From Bacteroidota bacterium (GTDB lineage: Bacteria; Bacteroidota; Ignavibacteria; UBA10030; UBA6906), in assembly GCA_017860555.1 (NCBI GenBank), contig JAGDMJ010000046.1:1-12495 (forward strand): a DNA stretch of 12,495 nucleotides, written 5' to 3'. The position numbers were made by a program, and so were the translations under genes. Positions 1 through 7,688 of the stretch are shown here, piece after piece. Numbering within the stretch: position 1 is the first letter of the stretch; every line of letters starts with the position of its first letter. The notes beneath the pieces were generated by a model that saw only the letters and a program-made list of their open reading frames with translations, made no database searches and was not told where the DNA came from.

Positions 1-261
1 CCGCTTGATCGCGACCTGATCATCGAGTCAGCAAAGGCCACCGGGAAAGTTCTGATCGTCCACGAGGCCAATCTCACGGGCGGGATCGGCGGTGAAGTGG
101 CAGCGTTGATCGCCGAGCACGCTTTCCAGTATCTCGATGCACCGGTCCGGCGTGTCACTGCTCTCGACACACCGGTAGCGTTTGCTCCGACGCTCGAAGA
201 AAGAATCCTCCCGGACACGCCAGGGATCGTTCGGGCGCTCCGGGAGTTAAGCGCGTTTTAA
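1..261 (+). CDS. 2-oxoacid dehydrogenase E1 component, beta subunit (C-terminal fragment)
   Basis: Frame 1 is open from the first base to TAA at 259-261, giving 86 codons; the 5' part lies outside the window. The visible residues match the transketolase C-terminal domain of E1 beta subunits: a 'GKVLIVHEAN' strand, a 'TGGIGGEVAALIAEHAF' helix, then 'LDAPVRRVTALDTP' and a tail ending in 'ALRELSAF'. In this family the domain closes the thiamine-diphosphate site at the E1 alpha/beta interface and helps dock to E2. The E2 gene starts 19 bases downstream, which supports the call. A separate beta subunit points to a pyruvate or branched-chain dehydrogenase rather than oxoglutarate dehydrogenase, whose E1 is a single chain. 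It could also be the tail of an alpha-beta E1 fusion, because the upstream part is not visible. Which oxoacid is used cannot be told from this fragment. Confidence 0.85.
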   Translation, partial: PLDRDLIIESAKATGKVLIVHEANLTGGIGGEVAALIAEHAFQYLDAPVRRVTALDTPVAFAPTLEERILPDTPGIVRALRELSAF

Positions 262-267
262 ATTCAC

Positions 268-273
268 AGGAGG
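268..273 (+). promoter_or_regulatory. Shine-Dalgarno site deciding the E2 start
   Basis: AGGAGG ends 7 bases before ATG at 281. A TTG in the same frame at 275 lies only 1 base after this site, too close to be used, so 281 is chosen as the start. Confidence 0.8.
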
Positions 274-280
274 ATTGCGC

Positions 281-1666
281 ATGTCCAGGATCGAAGTCGT
301 GATGCCGCAAATGGGGGAGAGTATTGTCGAAGGGACGATCGTGAAGTGGCACAAGAAAGTAGGAGAGACGGTCAGGAAGGATGAGACCCTGCTGGAGATC
401 AGCACGGACAAGGTGGATTCGGAGATCCCGTCGCCTGCCGCGGGGACTCTCGCCGAAATCGTCGTCCCGGAGAACCAGACGGTAGCCGTGAGGACGGTGA
501 TCGGATACCTGGAGACTGATGGGGGCAGTGCCGCGTTGGGGACCCCGGCAAAGAGCGCGAAAGCGGACCCGGCCCTGTCTGAGCAGAAAAGTCCCGCACC
601 AAAGGCCGAATCCGGGCAGGCACGTTCCATTCCTCCCGCCCAGCAGGAGGCCTCCCGGCAGCCTCAACCGACGACGGAAGGGCGGTTTTATTCACCTTTG
701 GTTCTGACTATCGCCCGGACGGAAGGGATATCACTGGGTGAACTGGAGAGGGTGCCTGGAACGGGAGAAAACGGGCGACTCACGAAAAAAGATTTGATGA
801 ACTATGTTGCCGCAAAGAAAGAGGGGGCCCCGCAAGGAGACCCCTCGAAGACCGCACCTGCGACGGTTCCACAGCCTGAGGAAGAGGGCACGGCTCCGGC
901 CGCCATGGCGCCGGGCGGCATTGTAGCCAGGCCCGTGGACGCGCCTTCGCTCCGGTCCAAGTATCCGTCGCCGGACCATGAAATACTTCAGATGAGCAAC
1001 GTGCTGCAGCGGATGGCGCAGCATATGGTGAACAGCGTCCAGACCTCAGCGCACGTCGCGGCCGTTCACGAGGTGGACATGACGGAGATCGTGAAACATC
1101 GGGCGGCGAACGAGGCAGCGTTCGAAGGCAGGGAAGGATTCAAACTCACGTATACCCCGTACATCGTGGATGCCGTGGTGAGATCCATAAAGAAGTATCC
1201 CCTCATCAACTGCTCCATTGAAGGGGACAAGATCATCAAGAAGAACTTCATCAATCTTGGTATTGCCGTGGCATCGGAAAACGGGCTCATCGTGCCGGTG
1301 ATCAAGCATGCCGAAGAAAAGAACTTCCTCGGGTATGCCCGCGCCGTCAACGACCTTGCCGGACGAACCCGATCCAAGAAGCTGACCCCGGATGACATCC
1401 AGGGAGGCACGTTCACGATCTCGAACTACGGGGTCTTCGGCACGCTCTTCGGGACGCCGATCATCAACCAGCCGCAGGTCGCGATTCTGGGAACCGGGGC
1501 GATCAAGAAGCGGGTTGCGGTGATCAACGATGCAATCGCCATACGGTCGATCGCCTATTTCACGCTTTCGTTTGATCACCGGGTGGTGGATGGCGCATTG
1601 GGCGGGATGTTTCTGGAAGAGGTCGTGCAGAATCTGCAGAAGTTTGATACAAGCATGAAGTTCTGA
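281..1666 (+). CDS. 2-oxoacid dehydrogenase E2 component (dihydrolipoyl acyltransferase)
   Basis: A 461-residue E2 with the full family layout. Residues 1-79 form a lipoyl domain, with the lipoylated lysine at K44 in 'STDKV'. A Pro/Ala/Gln-rich linker follows (about 81-134). A peripheral subunit-binding domain lies at about 136-176 ('[13 protein letters not shown]' to '[12 protein letters not shown]'). A second linker leads to the catalytic acyltransferase domain (about 230-461). The active-site motif 'DHRVVDG' puts the catalytic histidine at H433 and the aspartate at D437. The enzyme moves an acyl group from E1-bound thiamine diphosphate, via the lipoyl arm, to CoA and forms the core of the cytosolic complex. 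It follows the E1 beta gene and precedes lipA, so one operon is likely. The two-chain E1 favours pyruvate or branched-chain oxoacids as substrate. The E2 sequence alone does not settle this, so no symbol is given. There is a single lipoyl domain. Confidence 0.95.
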   Translation: MSRIEVVMPQMGESIVEGTIVKWHKKVGETVRKDETLLEISTDKVDSEIPSPAAGTLAEIVVPENQTVAVRTVIGYLETDGGSAALGTPAKSAKADPALSEQKSPAPKAESGQARSIPPAQQEASRQPQPTTEGRFYSPLVLTIARTEGISLGELERVPGTGENGRLTKKDLMNYVAAKKEGAPQGDPSKTAPATVPQPEEEGTAPAAMAPGGIVARPVDAPSLRSKYPSPDHEILQMSNVLQRMAQHMVNSVQTSAHVAAVHEVDMTEIVKHRAANEAAFEGREGFKLTYTPYIVDAVVRSIKKYPLINCSIEGDKIIKKNFINLGIAVASENGLIVPVIKHAEEKNFLGYARAVNDLAGRTRSKKLTPDDIQGGTFTISNYGVFGTLFGTPIINQPQVAILGTGAIKKRVAVINDAIAIRSIAYFTLSFDHRVVDGALGGMFLEEVVQNLQKFDTSMKF

Positions 1667-1671
1667 AGGAG
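1666..1671 (+). promoter_or_regulatory. Ribosome binding site of lipA overlapping the E2 stop
   Basis: AAGGAG begins on the last base of the E2 stop codon (TGA, 1664-1666) and ends only 3 bases before the lipA ATG at 1675. The spacing is short and the overlap suggests translational coupling: ribosomes ending E2 are placed to restart on lipA. Confidence 0.6.
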
Positions 1672-1674
1672 CGT

Positions 1675-2556
1675 ATGGATTTCATTTTTCAGGAATCGGT
1701 GCTTCCCGAGCCCTCACCACGCCGGCAGCGGCCGGATTGGCTCAAGGTCAAGGTCCCGCTCGGCGAAAATTTCTCGAGGCTGAAGGGATTGATGGGGCAG
1801 CAGCAGCTTCACACGGTGTGTGAGGAAGCGAGGTGTCCGAACATGGGAGAGTGCTGGAATGCAGGCACGGCGACGTTCATGATTCTCGGCGACATCTGTA
1901 CCCGGTCATGCGGCTTCTGTGCCGTGAAAACCGGGCGTCCGGTCGGGCTCGATCTGGAAGAGCCATACCGCGTAGCCGGGGCGATCCGGAGCATGGGGAT
2001 CAAACATGCGGTGATCACCTCTGTGAACCGTGACGAGTTGCCGGACGGTGGCGCGGCCGTGTTCGCCGAGACCATCCGGCAAGCGCGCCTGGTGAACCCA
2101 TCGATCAAGATCGAAGTGCTCATCCCTGATTTCCGGGGAGTCGAATGGGCCCTCGACATCGTGGTGGACGCGCGTCCAGACATTGTGAATCATAACACCG
2201 AGACGGTTCCACGGCTCTATCAGGCGGTCCGTCCCCAGGCCAAATACCCCCGCTCGCTCGAGCTCCTTGGGAGAGCGAAGAAGAAGGGGATGGTCACCAA
2301 GAGCGGGCTGATGCTGGGCCTTGGAGAGGAACCCGAAGAGGTCCTGGAGGTCATGCGGGACCTGAGAAACGTGGAATGTGATATTCTGACACTGGGACAG
2401 TACCTGCAACCCACGAAAGACCACCTCCCCGTTGACCGCTATGTGCATCCGGATGAATTCAGGATGTTCAAAGAGAGGGGATTGGAGGAGGGCTTTCGAC
2501 ATGTTGAGTCCGGGCCGTTGGTGAGATCGTCGTACCATGCGGAAGGCCAGGTATGA
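1675..2556 (+). CDS. lipA: Lipoyl synthase (radical SAM)
   Basis: A 293-residue protein of normal length for LipA. It inserts two sulfur atoms into octanoyl chains already attached to lipoyl domains such as K44 of the E2 encoded just upstream. All signature residues are present. The auxiliary iron-sulfur cluster motif C-x4-C-x5-C is C49, C54 and C60 ('[13 protein letters not shown]'). The radical SAM motif C-x3-C-x2-C is C75, C79 and C82 ('CTRSCGFC'). The C-terminal 'RSSYHA' at 284-289 contains the serine (S286) that in known LipA structures ligates the auxiliary cluster, which is sacrificed as sulfur donor. '[12 protein letters not shown]' and '[10 protein letters not shown]' are further family motifs. 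The start at 1675 has a ribosome site overlapping the E2 stop. No lipB or lipM octanoyltransferase is visible here, so the octanoyl donor step must be encoded elsewhere. Confidence 0.97.
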   Translation: MDFIFQESVLPEPSPRRQRPDWLKVKVPLGENFSRLKGLMGQQQLHTVCEEARCPNMGECWNAGTATFMILGDICTRSCGFCAVKTGRPVGLDLEEPYRVAGAIRSMGIKHAVITSVNRDELPDGGAAVFAETIRQARLVNPSIKIEVLIPDFRGVEWALDIVVDARPDIVNHNTETVPRLYQAVRPQAKYPRSLELLGRAKKKGMVTKSGLMLGLGEEPEEVLEVMRDLRNVECDILTLGQYLQPTKDHLPVDRYVHPDEFRMFKERGLEEGFRHVESGPLVRSSYHAEGQV

Positions 2557-2786
2557 TCTGCGAGGAACAGAACAAGCGACGTTCGCGTGAGTTTTGAGTA
2601 CGTTGTGGCCAGGTGTTCGTTTCTCTCTTCGTAGAGCGGCCGACCGAATTCCGCGTGCGAGTCGGATGCTTGTGTTTCCTGCCCATGATGATTGCGCGTT
2701 TGCAGTTGACTTTTCCCTCGTTTTTGTTTAAATTTGTAAGCTTTTCCAGCCTCGCGTTTTCGTCAATATTCTTTCAGGAGTAAGCC
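2557..2786. other. Intergenic region lipA-rplM
   Basis: 230 bases without a convincing gene. The left part has a few weak inverted repeats (for example GCGA-CGT-TCGC at about 2578-2588, with a short T run after it) that do not make a convincing terminator for lipA. The right part becomes AT-rich and holds the candidate rplM promoter at 2706-2736, a roughly 45-base leader, and the rplM ribosome site AGGAG at 2776-2780. No tRNA or small ORF stands out. Confidence 0.6.
2706..2736 (+). promoter_or_regulatory. Candidate Bacteroidota-type promoter of the rplM operon
   Basis: TAAATTTG at 2729-2736 fits the Bacteroidota -7 consensus TAnnTTTG exactly. The upstream TTG of TTGACT (2706-2711) is 20 bases from it, within the usual spacing for the -33 element. 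The same bases can also be read as a sigma70-like TTGACT-N17-TAAATT. Both readings put the transcript start about 40-45 bases before the rplM GTG. The site sits in the only AT-rich part of the gap. Confidence 0.6.
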
Positions 2787-3239
2787 GTGGACAAGGCAAC
2801 ACGTTTTTTTAAGGAGACAGATATCCAGCGGAAGTGGCATCTCATCGATGCGCAGGGGAAGACCCTGGGCCGTGTTGCGACGGAGATTGCGCGATTGCTG
2901 CGCGGGAAACACAAACCGGTCTTCACGCCGAACGCGGATCTGGGAGACTTTGTCGTCGTCATCAACGCCGCGAAGATCAAGCTGACGGGGAAGCGTTCCG
3001 AGTTGAAGGAATACTTCCATTACACTGGCTACCCGGGCGGGGCGACCTGGGAGAAGTTCGGGGACATCATGCAGAAGAACCCCGGGCGCATTTTTGAACA
3101 CGCCGTCAAGGGAATGCTCCCGCACAACAAGCTGGGGCGCCAGATCTTCAAGAAAATGAAAGTGTATGCGGGTGCCGAGCATCCTCACGCTGCGCAGCAG
3201 CCCGAAGCGTATTCCTTCAATAACTCATCGAAGAAGTAG
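2787..3239 (+). CDS. rplM: Large ribosomal subunit protein L13 (uL13)
   Basis: 150 residues, close to the usual 142-150 for bacterial L13, an early-assembling 50S protein that binds 23S rRNA. '[20 protein letters not shown]' near the N-terminus (residues 15-34) and the signature running from '[19 protein letters not shown]' to 'VYAGAEHPH' (about 106-134) are diagnostic. The start is GTG at 2787, with AGGAG at 2776-2780 six bases before it; no ATG nearby is in frame. It heads the translation block, and rpsI follows 15 bases after the stop, as in most bacteria. A short Ser/Lys-rich tail ('SFNNSSKK') follows the conserved core. In E. coli L13 represses its own operon; whether that holds here cannot be seen. 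Confidence 0.97.
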   Translation: MDKATRFFKETDIQRKWHLIDAQGKTLGRVATEIARLLRGKHKPVFTPNADLGDFVVVINAAKIKLTGKRSELKEYFHYTGYPGGATWEKFGDIMQKNPGRIFEHAVKGMLPHNKLGRQIFKKMKVYAGAEHPHAAQQPEAYSFNNSSKK

Positions 3240-3254
3240 GAGATCGACACCAGA

Positions 3255-3647
3255 ATGCATCCACAGAGCAGCGCGTCCGTTGGACGCAGAAAAACAGCGG
3301 TCGCCCGGGTGATCCTGACGCCGGGGTCCGGCAAGATTACGATCAACAAGAAACCACTTGAGCAGTTCTTTCCGCTGGAGACCCTGCGGCATGACGTGGT
3401 AAAGCCGCTGGAGGTCACGCAGTCGGCAGGCAAATACGATGTGCGGGTGAATGTCGAAGGAGGCGGCACCACGGGTCAGGCCGGCGCGATCCGCCTCAGC
3501 ATCGCCCGGGCACTGGTCTCCTTGAACGAAGAGAATCGCGCCCCTCTCCGCGCGGCCGGGTTCATGACCCGCGATCCGCGTATGGTGGAGCGGAAGAAAT
3601 ACGGACAGAAGAAAGCGCGCAAGCGATTCCAGTTCTCCAAGCGCTAA
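3255..3647 (+). CDS. rpsI: Small ribosomal subunit protein S9 (uS9)
   Basis: 130 residues, the normal length. S9 sits in the head of the 30S subunit, and its C-terminal tail reaches the P-site tRNA. The N-terminal '[19 protein letters not shown]', the central '[19 protein letters not shown]' and the basic tail '[12 protein letters not shown]' are all typical and intact. An AGGAG at 3238-3242 overlaps the rplM stop and lies 12 bases before the ATG, slightly far but the only good site. It is cotranscribed with rplM. A 117-base gap with a strong RNA structure separates it from rpsB. Confidence 0.97.
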   Translation: MHPQSSASVGRRKTAVARVILTPGSGKITINKKPLEQFFPLETLRHDVVKPLEVTQSAGKYDVRVNVEGGGTTGQAGAIRLSIARALVSLNEENRAPLRAAGFMTRDPRMVERKKYGQKKARKRFQFSKR

Positions 3648-3671
3648 CCGGTTTTTTGCTGTAAATAAACA

Positions 3672-3733
3672 TACCCCTGGATTCCGGCGGGAGTGTCCCG
3701 GTAACGGGATTCCGCCGGAAGTAGAAGGGGGTA
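3672..3733 (+). promoter_or_regulatory. Structured RNA leader upstream of rpsB (candidate S2 autoregulatory leader)
   Basis: Three nested helices are visible. The base is TACCCC (3672-3677) with GGGGTA (3728-3733). A perfect 9-bp stem pairs TTCCGGCGG (3682-3690) with CCGCCGGAA (3712-3720), extended by a G-U and an A-U pair. After a GUG bulge (3693-3695) comes a 5-bp stem, TCCCG/CGGGA (3696-3700/3705-3709), closed by a GUAA loop of the GNRA type. No T run follows, so it is not an intrinsic terminator. It ends about 20 bases before the rpsB ribosome site. S2 is known to repress its own operon through the 5' leader in E. coli. That this element does the same here is inference. Confidence 0.55.
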
Positions 3734-3764
3734 GACGAATCAACTCAAATAGAAGGAACACCTC

Positions 3765-4538
3765 ATGCCTCGCGTGCAAGTCGCCGAGTTACTCGCGGCC
3801 GGATGCCATTTCGGCCACCTTACCCGCCGTTGGAACCCCAAGATGCGTCCCTATATTTTCATGGAGCGCAACGGGATCCATGTCATTGACCTCATGAAAA
3901 CCGCCCTCCTGTTGGAGGAAGCCTGCAACGCCATCGGCAACATCGTGGCGGAGGGGAAGCGCGTGCTCTTTGTGGGCACCAAGAAACAGGCGAAGGACGT
4001 CATCCGGGAAGAGGCCGTGCGTACCGGACAGTTCTATGTCAGCGAGCGCTGGCTCGGCGGGTCATTGACGAATTTCACCACGATCCGGAAGAGCGTCAAG
4101 CGCCTTACCAACATCGAGAAGATGGAAAGCGACGGCACGTTCGACAAGTTGACCAAGAAGGAAGGCCTGTTCCTGCTCCGTGAGAAAGAGAAGCTGAACA
4201 ACGTCCTCTCCGGCGTCGTCGACATGACGCGCCTTCCCGGTGCGCTCTTCGTGGTTGACACGAAGAAGGAATCCATCGCCGTGAAGGAAGCCCGGCGCCT
4301 CGGCATTCCGGTCTTCGCGATCGTGGACACCAACTGCGATCCGGAGGAGGTCGACTATTTGATCCCCGCCAACGACGATGCGATCAAATCGGTCCAGGTC
4401 GTGACGAAGGCGTTCGCGGACGCCGTTCTGGAAGGAAAGGAACGGTCATCGGCCCGCCAGATGGAGATGGCCGGCGAGCAGGAGAACAAAGGGAAAGACA
4501 GCGCCCCGGCAGCCGAGGGCAGAGCGGCAACGAAGTGA
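3765..4538 (+). CDS. rpsB: Small ribosomal subunit protein S2 (uS2)
   Basis: 257 residues. S2 binds late to the 30S subunit near S1 and the platform. The N-terminus '[20 protein letters not shown]', the segment '[17 protein letters not shown]', '[14 protein letters not shown]', '[13 protein letters not shown]' and '[19 protein letters not shown]' are the standard S2 motifs in the right order. AAGGA at 3753-3757 supports the ATG at 3765. The last 30 or so residues are a charged, Ala/Gly/Glu-rich tail ('[17 protein letters not shown]') of the kind often found on S2 in this part of the tree, probably disordered. EF-Ts follows 21 bases after the stop, the near-universal rpsB-tsf pairing. The upstream leader structure may allow control separate from rplM-rpsI. 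Confidence 0.97.
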   Translation: MPRVQVAELLAAGCHFGHLTRRWNPKMRPYIFMERNGIHVIDLMKTALLLEEACNAIGNIVAEGKRVLFVGTKKQAKDVIREEAVRTGQFYVSERWLGGSLTNFTTIRKSVKRLTNIEKMESDGTFDKLTKKEGLFLLREKEKLNNVLSGVVDMTRLPGALFVVDTKKESIAVKEARRLGIPVFAIVDTNCDPEEVDYLIPANDDAIKSVQVVTKAFADAVLEGKERSSARQMEMAGEQENKGKDSAPAAEGRAATK

Positions 4539-4559
4539 TCTTAACCAGTGAAAGAGACC

Positions 4560-5426
4560 ATGGAAATTACCAGTGACATGATCAAGAAACTCCGGGATCA
4601 GACCGGGGCCGGCATGATGGATTGCAAGCGGGCGTTGGAATCGACCGGCGGAGACGTGAACGCGGCCATCGAATATCTTCGTAAGAAAGGTGCAGCGGTT
4701 GCCGCAAAGCGCGCTGACCGCTCCGCGAAAGAAGGCGCGATCGTCACACGCATCGGCAACGACGGGAAGACCGGCGTGATCGTCGAAATCAACTGTGAGA
4801 CGGACTTTGTCGCGCGCAGCGAGGATTTTGTCGGCTTCGCCAACGCAGTCGCACAGGCGATCGAGAAAGAAAAGCCCGACAGCCTGGACCGCGTTGCGGC
4901 CCTCCGGACCGAAGAAGGCAAGACGGTCGCAGAGCGTCTCCATGACCTCCTGGCGAAGGTGGGGGAGAAGATCGACGTGAAGCGCTATGCGATCTATCAG
5001 GCCGAAGCAGGCTCGGTGGGATCGTACACGCACCTGGGAAGCAAGATCGGCGTGCTTGTGGAGTTCGCCGGCCTCGATGGGGCCGATGCCGCGGGCGGTG
5101 CCGGGCGCGACGTGGCCATGCAGATCGCTGCGATGAACCCGATGGTCATTACGCGCGACCAGGTGGACAAGTCGGTGATCGAGCGGGAGATGGAGATCTA
5201 CCGGACCCAGGCGAAGAACGAGGGCAAGCCGCCGCATATCGTGGACAAGATCGCGACAGGGCGCCTCGAGAAGTTCTATCAGGAGGTTTGCCTGACGGAA
5301 CAGATCTTCATCAAGGATTCCGGCAAGACCATCAAGGAATATCTGAACGAGACAGGCGCCAGAGCCGGCAAGCCGGTGACGGTCAAGAGATTCGTCCGGT
5401 TCCACCTCGGCGAAGAGGCACAGTAA
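4560..5426 (+). CDS. tsf: Elongation factor Ts
   Basis: 288 residues with the start at ATG 4560. EF-Ts is the nucleotide exchange factor that removes GDP from EF-Tu. The N-terminal UBA-like domain '[20 protein letters not shown]' (7-26), the EF-Tu contact motif '[10 protein letters not shown]' (81-90) and the C-terminal '[20 protein letters not shown]' and '[11 protein letters not shown]' are all present. An in-frame GTG at 4548 would add four residues, but it has no ribosome site. GAAAGAG just before 4560, and the family's usual start 'MEIT', favour the shorter form. pyrH begins 1 base after the stop, so the two are translationally linked. Confidence 0.96.
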   Translation: MEITSDMIKKLRDQTGAGMMDCKRALESTGGDVNAAIEYLRKKGAAVAAKRADRSAKEGAIVTRIGNDGKTGVIVEINCETDFVARSEDFVGFANAVAQAIEKEKPDSLDRVAALRTEEGKTVAERLHDLLAKVGEKIDVKRYAIYQAEAGSVGSYTHLGSKIGVLVEFAGLDGADAAGGAGRDVAMQIAAMNPMVITRDQVDKSVIEREMEIYRTQAKNEGKPPHIVDKIATGRLEKFYQEVCLTEQIFIKDSGKTIKEYLNETGARAGKPVTVKRFVRFHLGEEAQ

Positions 5427-5427
5427 G

Positions 5428-6171
<744 letters not shown>

Positions 6172-6172
6172 T

Positions 6173-6177
6173 GGAGG
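6173..6177 (+). promoter_or_regulatory. Shine-Dalgarno site deciding the frr start
   Basis: GGAGG lies 5 bases before ATG 6183. An alternative GTG at 6171 overlaps the pyrH stop and has no site of its own, so 6183 is preferred. Confidence 0.8.
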
Positions 6178-6182
6178 ATTTC

Positions 6183-6740
6183 ATGGTCAAGCAAATCCTG
6201 AAAGAAGCCGAAGACAAGATGCATAAGGCTCTGGAAGTGGTTCGTCAGGAGCTCATCAAGATCCGGACAGGGAAGGCGACAACGGTGCTGTTGGATGGGA
6301 TCAAGGTTGACTACTACGGGACCATGACCGCCCTGAATCATGTGGGGAACGTCAGCGTTTCCGATGTCCACACGCTGACCGTCCAACCGTACGATAAGAG
6401 CATGCTTGAGCCTGTGGCAAAGGCCATCCAGACGGCGAATCTGGGGCTCAATCCTCTGAAAGACGGCGAGATTATCCGCATCCCGATCCCTCCGTTGAAC
6501 GAGGAGCGCAGGCGTGAACTGGTGAAGCTGACCAAGAAGTTCGGCGAGGAAGGGAAGATCGCCGTGCGAAACATCCGGAGGGACGGCATCGAGCACCTCA
6601 AGAAATCCGAGAAGGCCGAGCATTTCTCCGAGGATGAGCGCAAGAGGGGAGAGAACGACCTTCAGAAGGCGACCGACAAGTACATCAAGGACATCGACAC
6701 GCTCCTGGGGCAAAAAGAGAAGGAGATCATGGAGGTGTAA
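6183..6740 (+). CDS. frr: Ribosome recycling factor
   Basis: 185 residues, exactly the usual size. RRF splits the post-termination ribosome together with EF-G. The sequence shows the helical domain I start 'AEDKMHKALEVVRQELIKIR' (9-28), the conserved 'IRTGKATTVLLDGIKVDYYG' (27-46), domain II with 'VQPYDKSMLEPVAKAIQTANLG', and the long C-terminal helices from 'PIPPLNEERRRELVKLTKKF' through 'AVRNIRRDGIEHLKK' to 'KYIKDIDTLLGQKEKEI'. It is the last gene of the translation block. The pyrH stop is 11 bases upstream, and a strong terminator follows 34 bases after its stop. Confidence 0.97.
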   Translation: MVKQILKEAEDKMHKALEVVRQELIKIRTGKATTVLLDGIKVDYYGTMTALNHVGNVSVSDVHTLTVQPYDKSMLEPVAKAIQTANLGLNPLKDGEIIRIPIPPLNEERRRELVKLTKKFGEEGKIAVRNIRRDGIEHLKKSEKAEHFSEDERKRGENDLQKATDKYIKDIDTLLGQKEKEIMEV

Positions 6741-6774
6741 CGAATCCGTTTCACACATTTTTCAGTTGAAAGGG

Positions 6775-6803
6775 AGCCCCGCCACAAGCGGGGCTTTGCT
6801 TTT
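6775..6803 (+). terminator. Rho-independent terminator after frr
   Basis: A perfect 8-bp stem pairs AGCCCCGC (6775-6782) with GCGGGGCT (6788-6795) around a CACAA loop, followed by TTGCTTTT. It lies 34 bases after the frr stop and closes the rplM-frr block. Confidence 0.88.
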
Positions 6804-6861
6804 CCCCTCATCTGGTTGTGCTTTTGTGGCAAGAAGCCGGGCCCGGCGTAGCGCCCCCTGG

Positions 6862-6877
6862 TGACAATTCATGACAA
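6862..6877 (+). repeat. Direct repeat TGACAA, 10-bp period, upstream of the PspC gene
   Basis: TGACAA occurs at 6862-6867 and again at 6872-6877, spaced by one helical turn. It lies just upstream of the candidate ECF-type promoter at 6887-6913. It could be a binding site for a dimeric regulator, but only two short copies are seen, so chance is possible. Confidence 0.3.
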
Positions 6878-6886
6878 ATCCACCGC

Positions 6887-6913
6887 GTAACATCCCCTTT
6901 TCTGGTGCGTATT
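6887..6913 (+). promoter_or_regulatory. Candidate ECF-sigma-type promoter of the PspC/LiaF-like operon
   Basis: GTAAC (6887-6891) is followed after 16 bases by CGTATT (6908-6913). This resembles the extracytoplasmic-function sigma pattern with an AAC motif at -35 and CGTA or CGTC at -10 (for example SigW/SigX of Bacillus). The site is about 38 bases before the PspC-gene ATG and after the frr terminator. No good sigma70 or TAnnTTTG promoter is seen in this gap. The match rests on short motifs. Confidence 0.35.
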
Positions 6914-6950
6914 ACTAGATGGACCTTTCCACTTCCCTATGGGAGCAACC

Positions 6951-7646
6951 ATGGCCGCAAAACGTCTCTACAAATCGCGCACGGAGCGCATGATCGATGG
7001 TGTCTGCGGAGGCATTGCCGAGTATCTCGGGCTCGACGTGACCCTTCTTCGCGTGCTTTGGGTTTTGTTGACGCTCTTTGGAGGAACGGGGATCATACTC
7101 TACATCGTGGCTATGATCGTGATGCCTGCCGCGCCGCCCGGAACAGTTGTCGCAGAGGTTCCGGCCACCCCTCGGTCGCACGGGGCAAACGGGAAGTTCT
7201 GGGGAGCGCTCCTGATCGCCTTTGGTGCCCTCCTGTTGTTGGACAACCTCGGGGTTCCGATCTGGCATGAGTGGTGGGGCTTTTCATGGGGTATCATGCT
7301 TCCCCTGCTGCTGATCCTGGCCGGTGTGGTGTTCCTGTACGGCGGCAGAAACGGGATCATGGCCTCAGCCGAACCGAAGCCGGCGGATACGCCAACCGGT
7401 GAGCCTGTTGCCGCGGAGCCCGTGCCTCCCCGTACGAACCGGCTCTACCGATCGCGGGCCGAAAAGAAGCTCCTTGGCGTGTGCGGTGGGATCGCGAACC
7501 ACGTCAACACAGATCCAACAATCGTCCGGCTGCTGTTCGTGATCGCGGCGTTCGCTTCGTTTGGATTCATGTTGCTCTTGTACATAGCGATGGCCATTGT
7601 CGTTCCACAGGAACCGGTCGTGCCGGCGACAGACCCGGTCTCCTGA
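6951..7646 (+). CDS. Membrane protein with two PspC domains around a LiaF-like transmembrane core
   Basis: 231 residues from ATG 6951, chosen because GGGAG (6941-6945) lies 5 bases before it; an in-frame ATG at 6939 has no ribosome site. Residues 3-61 form a PspC domain: 'RLYKSRTERMIDGVCGGIAE', then a hydrophobic helix ending 'IVAMIVMP'. After a linker, residues 80-135 hold two membrane segments with the 'GALLLLDNLGV' pattern of DUF5668/LiaF-type proteins. A Pro/Ala/Glu-rich linker leads to a second PspC domain at 163-221 ('NRLYRSRAEKKLLGVCGGIA' to 'IAMAIVVP'). PspC proteins sit in the inner membrane and sense or relay envelope damage in phage-shock and Lia-type responses. No PspA, PspB or PspF is nearby, so the output is unknown. 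The downstream gene encodes a related membrane core. The two PspC copies differ clearly, so this is not a recent duplication. Confidence 0.85.
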   Translation: MAAKRLYKSRTERMIDGVCGGIAEYLGLDVTLLRVLWVLLTLFGGTGIILYIVAMIVMPAAPPGTVVAEVPATPRSHGANGKFWGALLIAFGALLLLDNLGVPIWHEWWGFSWGIMLPLLLILAGVVFLYGGRNGIMASAEPKPADTPTGEPVAAEPVPPRTNRLYRSRAEKKLLGVCGGIANHVNTDPTIVRLLFVIAAFASFGFMLLLYIAMAIVVPQEPVVPATDPVS

Positions 7647-7674
7647 GCCCACGAGTCAAAGCTCACGGACATGC

Positions 7675-7680
7675 GAAGGT
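7675..7680 (+). promoter_or_regulatory. Possible ribosome site for the LiaF-like gene
   Basis: GAAGGT ends 8 bases before ATG 7689. The upstream in-frame ATG at 7671 has no clear site, so 7689 is preferred, with some doubt. Confidence 0.45.
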
Positions 7681-7688
7681 ACGCTCTC

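Noticed and set aside
4446..5405. 319-codon minus-strand open frame opposite tsf
   Set aside because: It lies over a complete EF-Ts gene with all motifs; composition (Asp/His/Arg/Leu) is that of an antisense shadow.
6836..6847. Perfect 12-base palindrome GCCGGGCCCGGC after frr
   Set aside because: It has no loop long enough to fold well by itself and no T run; such GC palindromes arise by chance in GC-rich DNA. The real terminator is at 6775-6803.
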